From NCBI RefSeq assembly GCF_014529535.1, contig NW_023503592.1:1363248-1427247 (forward strand): a stretch of DNA of 64,000 nucleotides, read 5' to 3'. Positions 11,438-21,655 of this stretch are shown one piece after another. This DNA is from Bradysia coprophila. Lineage: Eukaryota; Arthropoda; Insecta; Diptera; Sciaridae. The notes beneath the pieces were generated by a model that was given only the letters and a program-made list of their open reading frames with translations, made no database searches and was not told where the DNA came from. The position numbers and the translations under genes were made by a program. Within the stretch, counting starts at the first letter, position 1. Every line of letters starts with the position of its first letter.

Positions 11438-11810
11438 ATGACAGAAAAGAATGGGATGTGTGTCGTTGTGGCCTCAAGCCGTTTGCTTGCTTGCGATTTG
11501 TGTAGCTCGAAATTCGTGACACGAAATTTACTGAATCAACACAAACGAAGCCATATCACCGAGAAACGATTCGGCTGCGATAAGTGCAGTTCCAAATTCA
11601 CTACGAAGTCGTTGCTGAATCAACACAAGCGAATTCACAATAAAAATTCGATCGCAAAAGCAACATCGAAAATTGTGGCGACAATCAAACGAAAACCTTC
11701 GAAAAGCCTATCGTCAACCGATTAAATCGACGTCCACGGGTCGTTGAAAAACCGTTTCTGTGCGATGAATGCGAAAGATGATTCAATGAATAAAAGCGAA
11801 ATGAATTTGT
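11438..11810 (+). pseudogene. C2H2 zinc-finger remnant, two fingers plus decayed third
   Basis: A 95-residue frame (11438-11725) carries two fingers of the CDLCSSKFVTRNLLNQHKR and CDKCSSKFTTKSLLNQHKR kind. Past the stop, 11735-11810 still reads EKPFLCDECER, followed by in-frame stops, so a further finger has decayed. It is probably part of the same locus as the fragment ending at 11218. Finger spacing and linkers resemble the intact protein at 43001-45238. Confidence 0.7.
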
Positions 11811-12589
11811 GATTGATGCGCAAGAGTTTCATTGAACAGCCCTGTCCCAAATCTCTGAAAATATGAAGTGTGACTCGACGTTCTTTCCACAACTTGGTTT
11901 CGCCTCAGGAGTGAGTCATACGAGGGGCAAACCACTCGATTTGCAACTCATTTGCAACTCTTTTGAGTGGTTTGCCCATCGGAGTCATATCTCTTAACTT
12001 CTCAGTGGGAAACGTCTAAGTTTGTTGAACCTCTAAGCTAAATTGAACAAAAAACATTCATCAAATTCAGCGAACGGTTACTCAATTTATCACGGCGTGG
12101 TGTCGAGATTTTACCTAAAAATGTCACCTGAACTGAATTTCCGAAAAACCACAGACACTAATTTTGGATCATTAGAATCTGTCAAGGTCAAATTAATAAG
12201 CTGAATGCTGAGAGGGACAGACAAACATACTCAGACTTCACATACTGAGCATGCGCGCCGGAACGCCGTGCTAACAAGACAGTGATCGGACCCAACCAAA
12301 GGTGGATTGACATTAACTGAATACTTATCCGGGTCTGTAGTAAGAAAAAGATCACGGAGATGAGAACCTTGACCCTGATACTCTGTCAGGCATACGCGTA
12401 TAGGCTTATCCTACGCGTAATGACTTATAGTAGAATAATTGTGAAATCATTGCTCAAAGCGACTTCCCGAGTGAAAATTAAGGTCTCAGTGAGACTGATG
12501 AGCATGATCAACGGTCTCATTTCAGTCTCATTACGTTTTCGTGTCTCATTTCATTCTCAATACTTCATTTTTTTGATGATTGTTGAACT
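11811..12589. other. no gene seen
   Basis: No exon or boundary-defined repeat was found. Short palindromic text (TTTGCAACTCATTTGCAACTC) occurs near 11938-11965. Confidence 0.45.
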
Positions 12590-12850
12590 TTGGCTGAACG
12601 AGACTGTCCGAGTGGTTTCTTTATCAGTATTTTACGAGACTTTTGAGACCGACCGAGTGGTCTTTTTTCTTGTGAGGCAGTATGAGACTGACCGAGTAGT
12701 CTCGTTTTTGAATATTTTACGAGAATGACCGAACGAGTAGTCTTTTCGGATTACTCTTCGTTGAACTTTGAGAGACTGACCGAGAGGTCTCGTTTCGAAT
12801 ATTTAACGAGGCTGTAAGAGACCGACTGAGTGGTGTTTCTTGGATTATTT
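12590..12850. repeat. degenerate repeats around GAGACTGACCGAGTGGTCTC
   Basis: Five to six diverged copies of a 45-65 bp unit, each with a GAGAC...GTCTC inverted pair, a CCGAGTGGTCT core and a following ATTTTACGAG or GTTGAACTTT. Spacing is irregular, so this is an old tandem or clustered repeat and not a clean satellite. Confidence 0.7.
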
Positions 12851-13061
12851 TTCGTAGAACTTTATGTTGCAAGATTTGGTAGAAATGACCTTTTATCCGC
12901 AAAATATTGCGTTTTACTTGTGGTGGCACACCACACCATAGACGTATCTTTTTATAAATTGTGAACACGATTGGAACTATGTTTCTAAAACGTTTTATTT
13001 CGATAAAAATGTCATGTCAAAAGATCGAATCATTGAAGCAATATAAAAGAAGTAAATCCGT

Positions 13062-14192
13062 TCATCCTTGCATAACTCGACGACCAAAAGTCTCCCAATG
13101 TTCAACAATTACTTTAAAATTTGGTCGGTCATCTTTGTCCTGAGCCATACAATCATCCATAAGATCTTGTACGTGACCAGGAGCATCGATTCCTCCCCTA
13201 TAACAAACCGGATTGGTTCCAAAGTACACAGCCCTGAGAACTTGACTATTCGCGATGTCCTCGAACGGTAATTCACCTCCCGTCCAAATCTCGAATAGAA
13301 CAATTCCGTAGGCCCACACATCATTCTTTCGAGTGAACAATGGGTCAGAATTATAGGGGACACATTCTGGTGCCATCCAACGAACAGGAGCGGGCTGTGG
13401 AACGAGTCTGACATCAATGTAATGCTCAACAAATGTTTCCCTAATTTTACCCGGTTAAAATAGTCACCATCCCTATCGTACATATAATTTCCACTGTCCG
13501 GGGCAAAGTAATGGTTCTGATAACCAGCGTCCCATACCCCGATGTCAGCCAATTTAATTGTAGTCCGGTCTGCTGCCAGAAGACAGTTACGTGCGGCTAA
13601 ATCTTGGTGCCGTCGGTAGGGACGTAGTTCATGGTGCAAGTATCTCATGCCTTTAGCAATCCCATATGCCCAAACAGCTCTCTGTTTCTGAAGAAACATA
13701 GGAAACACTGTACGCAAAACTGTTCACGCTTTAGTTTTTAAAATTAAATTTGCCCTCATGAATCTGTTGAATCTTTTCTTACCCGATTGTTGGCATAATG
13801 TTCCAAATCTTCCAGCAAACTACCTCCAGCCAAATATTCTAAAATTAAGCGTGGAGTACGACTCCTTACGATTCCAATCATTCCAACAATATTCGGATGG
13901 TTCATTCGAACTAACACTTTGGCTTCTCTCACAACAGTGTCGAGATCTTTCGAATACCAGGTCTTCACTGCGACAAACTTAACCACTCCATTTGCCACTA
14001 ACCTTGCTAATGATATTAAAATTTAGTTATAATAGTTACGCTATTTATCCATTGTCATTCTAGACACTGACGATAAATAATTGACTCATGTTCGTCTATT
14101 TTCTTAAATATACCTTTGTGAACTTTTCCAAAACTTCCCTCACCAAGAATATTAAGAAGCTTAACTGAGTTTGGTGAAAACTCTGAAATCAT
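13062..14192 (-). pseudogene. tyrosine-kinase-like gene, three exons, one frameshift
   Basis: Minus-strand exons 14192-14114, 14006-13783 and 13687-13062 join in phase through introns of 107 and 95 bp. The product is a bare kinase domain of about 370 residues. Visible parts are the glycine loop GEGSFGKV (residues 17-24), VAVK with Lys41, an alpha-C Glu in REAKVL, the catalytic loop HQDLAARN (Arg of HRD replaced by Gln), DIG in place of DFG, RWMAPE, and DVWAYGIVLFEIW. Near 13450-13460, in the activation segment, the frame shifts by one base; both sides continue as good kinase sequence. There is no SH2, SH3 or membrane segment. The frameshift suggests a pseudogene, although retained introns exclude a processed copy and a sequencing error would restore a full domain. 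If expressed, it could be a degraded pseudokinase. Confidence 0.8.
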
Positions 14193-14639
14193 TGCTGTCT
14201 ATTTCGCTTGCCGATTATTCAAACAAAAACAAGCAATCTTCAGCTTCAATACAAACAACAAAAAATACTCTACGAACACCGGTTATGTCAATTTTATACG
14301 ATTATCCGATACGCGTGCCACCAGTCGAGTAAAGTTGTCAAAAGATGTCCTTTTTAGTGGCAAATTTAAAACATGAAATAAAAATGTGAAAATATTCAAT
14401 TTTATCGCATACGCGGTGTGATTCCCCGAAAAAATTATTCACCTAGGATATAAAACAAACAATATACTTCTGTAAATTGTCAGTGTCATTCGCATATCTT
14501 GTTCTCTCGTTTTCGCTTATGCGGCAAGCCTCGACCGCTTTGTCATACGTGCATAATATATTATGAGTTTCAGTCAGTCAGTTGAACAGCGAAATCGTAG
14601 AAACGATATGGAATCAAAATACAAATCCATCCAAATGCA

Positions 14640-14870
14640 TTTAAATGTAGAGAAACACTAGATCTGATCGCAGGCTGATTAAAGTTGATAAATGACGGAA
14701 AAAGAGATTCGGTAGAATACCAGGACTTGACAAAAATTATCAACAAAGCGGTGAAATCAGATCTAAGAAAATAAGACGAAATCCGACGAATTCGCCTGAA
14801 GATCGACCAATAATAAGAAGCGTAGGATCGCCTGATGCAACTATTGATGAAGTAAGAATTTATGTGAATA
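14640..14870 (+). mobile_element. decayed non-LTR linker fragment
   Basis: The plus strand reads a degenerate peptide (CRETLDLIAD ... YQDLTKIINKAVKSDLRK) like the segment between endonuclease and reverse transcriptase in RTE-type elements. It carries internal stops. It points in the opposite direction to the RT fragment that follows, so an inversion or two separate insertions are needed. Confidence 0.5.
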
Positions 14871-14876
14871 ACTTAG

Positions 14877-15157
14877 GTGATATGGTGTCACCCTGTCGTA
14901 CACATCTGAATTTTGTCGTACTTTTATGGAGTTTTACACACGACGTAACGTTTTTATAGACGTACCGTATTGTTGTGGAGTATGTACTTTGAGCCTACTC
15001 TGCATTTGTCTAAAGAGTCCAACACCGACCATATTTCACTGAATCAAACGCTTTTTTAAAGTCCAATAATATCAAGATCACATCAATCTTGTATTCATTA
15101 CACTTCTCATTCAGCGTTCTCATCACATGTGAGTGGTCGTTTGTGCTGAACCCAGAT
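14877..15157 (-). mobile_element. old RTE-like RT fragment (palm region), part 1
   Basis: This aligns with 41995-42280 of the better-preserved minus-strand copy, with roughly 75-80% identity by eye and frame-breaking changes. It is interrupted at 15157 by the 2.5-kb element that follows; the homology resumes at 17670. Confidence 0.8.
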
Positions 15158-17669
15158 CAGGGCGGCATGTCTCCTCACTATTCTCACTTTTCAGACTATT
15201 TTTGAGAGGAGTGATAGTGAGTTACTTTTTTTCGCATTTCCTCACTTTTCTCACTATTTCTAACTATTTCAGACGAAAGCGAATAACTTAAGGAAAATTT
15301 TCATTACATTTAATACTGAAGTTACAAAATCAGTATCAATCAGTAACTTTAGGATTAAAAATTTCGCCTGCACCGCAAAATCTACTCAAAGTTCAATACA
15401 TTGGTTCATACAATTCACTAGTGCAGTTTTAGTAGCGATATACACAAGAAGACTCGATTTTTTTGGATGAACAGGTTTTCGTTATTTCGATTTTTACTAA
15501 GAGGGATTCTTTTGAAAAACAGCCTACCGAAATCGGACGCATTTTCTATTGGAATTTTTTATATGTGCCTAGAAAGGACTTCGACCCTAGAAGCCAAAAC
15601 CACTTTCAAAAAAATTCTTCGAAGTTTGTGTGGCTGGTCAAAGGTGAGCAAAAACCGAAAAATTGCAATTTTCTTACAAAAATTGCTCCAGTTACACGAG
15701 CCGTACAGGGTCGTGTGGGGTGTCATTAGAAAGGTAATTAGAAAGGATGAAATATGGACACTTAAACATTTCCACTTCTTTTTCATCGCATATGTATCCA
15801 AACCACATAAAACTCTATTTGGCTCAAAAGCTCATAACATTACCTTTCAAATGATACCCCACACGACCATGTACATTTTGTGTACCTCGAGAAATTTCAG
15901 TAAGAATAGTGTACGTCTTCGGTTAAAAACTTTATCTGCACATATTTCAGTGTGGATGAATTTTAAACCCAACAAGACCCTATTCGGCTCAATAGTACAT
16001 GTGATTACCTTTCTAATGACACCCCACACGACCCTGTATGGCTCGTGTAACTGGAGCAATTTTTGTAAGAAAATTGCAACTTTTCGGTTTTTGCTCACCT
16101 TTGACCAGCCACACAAACTTCGAAGAATTTTTTTGAAAGTGGTTTTGCCCACTAGGGTCGAAGTCCTTTCTAGGCACATATAAAAAATTCCAATAGAAAA
16201 TGCGTCCGATTTCGGTAGGCTGTTTTTCAAAAGAATCCCTTTAAGTGTATCCTTATCCTTAGACTTTATTGGCTTTTATCAAAATGCTAACATTATATGC
16301 ACGGCATAGTAAAACCAGACAGGAGCGCTTGATTTAGTAAAATATTTTTTTTTAATCAGCATTTGAACGTGAATACAGTTAAATTTAGTTTAAATTTAGA
16401 TCGCAGGTAAAACATTTCCTAGTAAAATAGAACAAAATTAAGAACTGACGTCAGTGTTCATTCGAATTCATTTTCATAATGTATGGACAGGTCCAGCTGA
16501 CATCAGCAAAATAAGCTGTTCCTGCCTGGTTTCATAAAGCCAAATGTAATAAGTCTAATAAGTCTAATGTAATAAGATTAGAGGAAGGAATTTGTTCGTG
16601 TAGTGTTCGTTTGATGGCCCTGCCACAATGATACACAATCGTACACATTATATTTTCAATATTTCTCAATTGTTGACAGTTACTTTACACAAAATTTGTA
16701 GTTTTTTAGTGTAATTTCAGCTGCCTCCCTTCATTTCCGCCATATTGAATCAGCCATACAAAATTATTCATTCACGAGTAATTACTGACGTCTGTCGTCT
16801 GTCGCAAACGACAATATCCAATTTATTTATTTCGCAATATTTTTTTTTTGTTTACATTTTGACATGTGAAGGTTGGTCACACTTGCTCATATTTGTAAAA
16901 AGTTGGAAGTTGGATCATGACAAGTGGACCGTCAGCAGCTTTCAGTGGGTTTTGAACTTTTGTTTTTTACACGTTGTCACACTTACAGTTGTCAAATTCA
17001 AGATTTTCATACTAAGGTCACTCAGATTGCTTGGTGAAAAAGGACTCTACCTCGCACAAATTCAATTTCTTTCTATACTTTTTGCAACATAAAAAAAATC
17101 AAAACCCACTGAAACACCGTGTTTTTACCTACGTAGTAAACACAAACTTGTCGGGCCAATCTCACTCTACAGACTTATGTTAGTCCTAATTTTTAAAGTT
17201 GACCTGAACCACTGACCAAACTTCTACCTGATATACATATTTTAATTCATTCCTTAAAACATTAAAAATAACATTTACTTTACTAGGGAGGTAATGTGGC
17301 CTTCCCCTCAGGCTGAAACCCTCGAATACAGTAATCCCTGGTACAATAATCTACTAATTCATTGTATGATATAAAAATGAAAAAGATTGAAATCAGACAG
17401 TTTCTTTAGAGGTTTGAAGCCATTGACCAATAATAAATGAAACCGAGTGGTAAACGGTTTTTTATGCACTAAATGTGTAGATTTTGACTCGAGACCGTAG
17501 GGTGACTGATAGGTGTGAGTGATATTACTGTTTTTACACTACAGTCACTCGTTTTTAGTCACTTTTCAGTTACTTTTTTAATTCAAAATAATAGTGAATT
17601 TACCAACTATTTTCGGAAAAATCGCTCACTTATTCACTCTTTTCGCAAGAAAAATCACATGCCGCTATG
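15158..17669. mobile_element. hAT-like non-autonomous element, 2.5 kb, splitting an older RT
   Basis: The left end is CAGGGCGGCATGT and the right end, reverse-complemented, is CATAGCGGCATGT. Both flanks carry CCAGAT (15152-15157 and 17670-17675), present once in the homologous RT at 42270, so insertion and target duplication are supported by an empty-site comparison. The subterminal regions are rich in CACTT/CTCAC motifs. No transposase is seen; the interior holds a nested foldback (15503-16245). hAT assignment rests on the CAGGG-type end and possible 8-bp duplication (CCAGATC plus one mismatch) and is an inference. Confidence 0.8.
15503..16245. repeat. foldback element, arms about 240 bp, nested in the hAT-like element
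   Basis: Arms 15503-15740 and 16005-16245 are near-identical inverted copies, starting AGGGATTCTTTTGAAAAACA. The inner part repeats ACCTTTC(A/T)AATGA(T/C)ACCCCACACGA in direct orientation. Long open frames on both strands read the same peptide because the arms are inverted copies. I take the frames as fortuitous: there is no domain and both strands are equally open. Confidence 0.85.
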
Positions 17670-18140
17670 CCAGATCTAAATGCAGCTTGTTCAACAGATT
17701 GGCTTCTTGGTGTTCCTCTTCGTAACGATTTTCATAAACAACTTGTACGGTGTTGATAAGAGACTGATGAGTCGATAGTTTTCCAACTTTGTTATGTCTC
17801 CTTTTTATGCATCAATGAGATCACTGCATTTTGCCATGCTTCTGGTACTCTTCCCATTGGAGACATTGATTAAACAAAGTCGTTATTGCACCCAATAATG
17901 AGTCGGCACCTAGATTAATAGCTTCCACTGGAGCACCGTCTTCACCAGGAGCTCGTTCAGAAACTCTTCGTTAAGTTTCACTGGTGAGAATTTTGACACT
18001 TCTTTCATATAAAATATGTCAAAATCTTCACTTTGGGTAACGAATTTTTAGTTCCTGAACGAGTTCCAGGAGACTTTTTGTTTTTTATTTCCGCTACTGC
18101 AGCCTGTACTTCGTCAATCAATGGGCCGGCGCAGCGCAAT
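17670..18140 (-). mobile_element. old RTE-like RT fragment, part 2
   Basis: Continues part 1 beyond the insertion. The minus strand reads a degenerate N-terminal RT region: a PGEDGAPVEAINLG segment, then LENYR-like and ISLL-like text, then GTCCAGATC-side homology to 42280-42420. Multiple stops show decay. Confidence 0.7.
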
Positions 18141-18701
18141 TTGTTATCAGCTCTCTGCTAACAAAACTTTAATGGCATTCTTCGGTTGACGATTGGCAGT
18201 GCGATCGCATTTATGTGAGGTACACCAAAATTTCGAACAACAGTCGTCCGTTTGTGCTGTTGTGAGTACGTTCGTTGAGTGAATTTCATTGCATCACATT
18301 TCGCCCTCTCGAGTTATTAGTTATTGTACAGAGTTTCCGATACAATATTCCGGCTACCACGACTATGACGTTGGAGTATAGGACTTAATTGGAAAGCAGA
18401 GGCTAAGTGGTGTTAAGTAAAACAACATGAGTAACTAACTTCAGCAGTTATTCACTCGCGTGCCTTTCCATTTGGTAGGCATCTATAATCCTGAAAATAT
18501 GATTAATAAATGGATGGCAAACTTTAAAAAAAAACTCTTCATTCTGGAAAAAAAGTTGATTAATGAAAATAAAAAAAATTAAAAAAAGGAAGGTAGAAAG
18601 CTCAGGCGTTTCATGGAGAATGGACTCAGACGAAGCGACTTATAGAGTCGATGGAACTTTTATGATCGCGGGGAACACAGTTCTTCTTGTGTCGTACGAG
18701 A
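18141..18701. other. no gene seen
   Basis: Non-coding by eye. An open frame starting at 18563 runs into the following element and has no domain. Confidence 0.4.
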
Positions 18702-18709
18702 CTTCTTGC

Positions 18710-19719
18710 CTTAGAGTAATTATACCTAGAGAGGAAATTCGCACTACGAAAAGCGGTCCCGACATCAATGTGTATAAGATACATTTACGTAATGTATTAC
18801 GTAGAGCTTCTACCAATACACTCACATTTCAGATTTCTGTCAAAATATTTATTGACGTTGTTCATCTAAACAGTTTTATGCGTTGAATGTTATTTATTTT
18901 TAAATTTCACCAGTGAAACTAACACAAAATAAATAAAATTGTGATGGTCCACTCTTGTTCTATTAAAGGGTGTATTTCCTGAAGAACTGCGAAGCAGAAA
19001 ACATAGTTTTTTTAGTAATTGATGTGCACATAATCTCATTCTTGCATGTTGTCTCCTCAGCTTTTTTGACATAGTTTTACTGCTGATCAAACCGATTGCA
19101 AGAAATGGAAAGAAATAATTATTCAATTAAACAATCAGCAGTGTTATCTGTACAAACACACCAGAGTATATGAAAATCACTTCATGGAAAGTGACATCAA
19201 TAGAAATAATCACAGACCCACGTGTTGGATGTGGTTGCGTTTTGTCTCAATGTTTGTCTTTTCTCTAGCAATAGGTCGGATCTTCAGAATAAATAAATTA
19301 ATTCAACTATATCCGTCAATTGTTTATAAAAACAACTTTATTCGAGGGACAGTCTATGCAAAAATGACTTTTGTTTAAAAAAATAATGAAAAAATTCCGA
19401 CAGAATCTGTTTACTTGTCTTGTATACCAAATTTCCAAGTGAATTTGAGATATTGGGGGATCGTAATTTAAGTTAAACGCCATTTTTCTTAATCACAGAA
19501 AATGACAGTCCAGCTATCACTTATTTTTGTATCCAAATTTTCACAAGAAAAAAGTAAAAAAAAATGATTGGTAACTTAATTCAAATTTTATGCGCCGAAA
19601 TTTGCCCTCTTAATTAAGAGGGCAAACACATACTACCAAACATTTCGTATTTGATGTTGGGACCACATATTTTACGTAATTTGGTTCGAAATTTCCTCTC
19701 TAGTTATAATTACTCTAAG
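18710..19719. mobile_element. non-autonomous TIR element with perfect 8-bp target duplication
   Basis: Ends are CTTAGAGTAATTATA on both sides (inverted), followed by CTAGAGAGGAAATT and a GGTCCC(A/G)ACATCAA segment. Flanks carry CTTCTTGC at 18702-18709 and 19720-19727, an exact 8-bp duplication. An 8-bp duplication fits hAT or P-type transposases, none of which is encoded here. The 1010-bp interior is AT-rich with no domain. The element at 8656-8921 has the same ends. Confidence 0.85.
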
Positions 19720-19727
19720 CTTCTTGC

Positions 19728-20754
19728 AGCCAGCTGTTCACCACACTGTTGGCATTGTACTCGGTGATCGTGAGACTGCGTGCTCCACAAAACTGGACCG
19801 ATGCTGGTTTCGAATAAAGAAACCACATGTGGGACTTATTTGAATTGTGATAATATATGTCGCATTATCAACGTTCATAGATGTCTCTTCAACGGCTGCT
19901 GCCGCAATATCAACGTCCATAGGTGTTGGAATTTGGACAGCAGCTTGTGCCGAAATATTATTGACGTGGGAGTGTAGCTTGTAATCTCATTCAAAAAATG
20001 TTCATTTTGAGATAACGGTGGCTCGTTTTGTTCAGTTGTGGGTGGAATGCAGGCGATAATAAAACCTCACTTGAACCGCCCATCTAACAATACATCGCAT
20101 CGGTGTTATTATTGCTGCTTTCCGAGTTTGTTAGTATACCAACAACAAGATCTTCACCGTTATCCACCGTATCACTGACATTTCTACGGAATCTAGTCCA
20201 ATCGAATCTACAGCGATCGAATATGTCGATAAAGTGTTGTTCGTGTCATGATGAAACGTTCGGATTTGAAAGTATTCTATCTGTGATGACGATAATTATG
20301 ATTAGTAGCATAATTGCTAGATTCAAATCATTGAGAAAGTCACTCTGGGAGTCTTCGCGGTCGCCAGGGAAGACGTTTTGTGGAAGTGTTTCATACGGAT
20401 TCGTTCCGGCATAAATACGGATTGCTTTTGTACTGCTACAATGTGATGTTCAGTTTTGTTGTTATGTTTTGTTCGGAATGTGACTTTAGTACTCCAGGAT
20501 GAAATAGTTATTCTTTATTAAAAGCGAAAAAAAGGCTGCAAAGTGCAACCAGTAAAAAAACGATCTTTTCAAAAAACAAATATTTACAATAAATAAAAAT
20601 CATCAATTCTATTACGTCCCAAGGTCCCTAAAATGCAACTAGAATTTCTTCGTTCAATCGCAATGGAAACCTTCTGTAGCAGGTAGTCCATAGAGCGCGG
20701 TTCCCCAGAAGCCTTTTGCATTAACGATCCCAATCTATACATATAAAACCCAAC
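19728..20754. other. no clear gene
   Basis: Short open frames on both strands (for example 20103-20414 and 19738-19920) have no recognisable domain. The minus strand has Asn/Ser/Asp-rich fragments that might be a decayed low-complexity coding region, but I cannot support a gene. Confidence 0.4.
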
Positions 20755-21090
20755 GTCGGTGCACTACGACGCCCCTCGGTGCACCTCGGAGCACCACGGA
20801 GCACCTTGGAGCACCAAAGGGCCTCCTAGGGGTCAGCCGGCTAGCCGTCCGAGGCCATTTTTAGAAATCGGCCTCCGACGGACCAGCGGGTGAGCCCCAC
20901 GAGACCGTTTTTCAAACTCGGCCTTCAACGGATCAGCCGGTCAGACCTCCGAGGCCGATTTTCGAAATCGGCCTCCGACGGACCAGTTGGTGAACCCTAC
21001 GAGACCGTTTTTCAAACTAGGCCTCCAACGGATCGGCCGGTCAGACCTCCGAGGCCGATTTTCAAAATCGACCTCCGACGGATCAGGTTT
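20755..21090. repeat. GC-rich tandem repeat island
   Basis: At about 60% GC this stands out from AT-rich surroundings. First come five GGAGCACC-type 10-11 bp units (20760-20820). Then come about two and a half copies of a 105-bp unit containing CGAGACCGTTTTTCAAACT, GGCCTCC(G/A)ACGGA(C/T)CAG and CCGAGGCCGATTTT. The unit has internal dyads (GGCC...GGCC; CGGAGG/CCTCCG). Confidence 0.85.
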
Positions 21091-21655
21091 TGTAATTCTA
21101 GCACATTTTACTGAAAATAGTCTTGAATTTGCGCATCGTTCATGGGTCCTACTCATTTTTCAAATTTTTGTTTCATAACATTAACATCAAAGCATACCTA
21201 CAAAATTGTATTTCAATACAAAGTAATCAGATCTTCTTCAGTCAATTATTTTTTTTGTTCTTATCAAAATATAAAAAATGTCGAATATAGACGAAGGAAA
21301 TGTTCAAAATGATCGAGATATCAATCATAACTCTCAACAACATAGCAGAATTGAAATTACAATGGAAAACACTGTGGTTATCGAAAGGCAAAAAAGAGGA
21401 CTTTTCAAGTTGTATTGTATCGAAAATTCGAAAATTTATCGAGTGAATTTGAATAGACGACCGACCCAAAGAATGAATTCACAGAGGGATCTATAAATTA
21501 TATTCAGAGAGTGATTTGCGTACCTTATGTATTATGTCGTGAAAACTATTAAAAATTGTAATTGTAAATTGAAACTAAGCAGCTTTTGATACTTTAGTAG
21601 TTTCAGTTTCATTGTTTATTTGTATCCTTTTTTTGTTTTTAAATTTTATCAAATA

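Noticed and set aside
12360..12728. 122-codon open frame
   Set aside because: Covers degenerate GAGAC/GTCTC repeats; no domain and a repeat-driven composition.
13458..13500. A 43-bp intron joining the two halves of the kinase exon
   Set aside because: GTAAAA...TGTCAG would be very short and gives the wrong phase; sequence on both sides is kinase-like without a gap, so a one-base frameshift is simpler.
15467..16183. 238-codon open frame as a new gene
   Set aside because: The same peptide is read on the other strand from the second arm; better explained by inverted duplication than by coding.
18563..18886. 107-codon open frame
   Set aside because: Crosses the left boundary and target duplication of the element at 18710; no family resemblance.
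19738..20414. Possible decayed gene with Asn/Ser/Asp-rich peptide fragments
   Set aside because: Frames are short, on both strands, and no domain or splice structure could be built.
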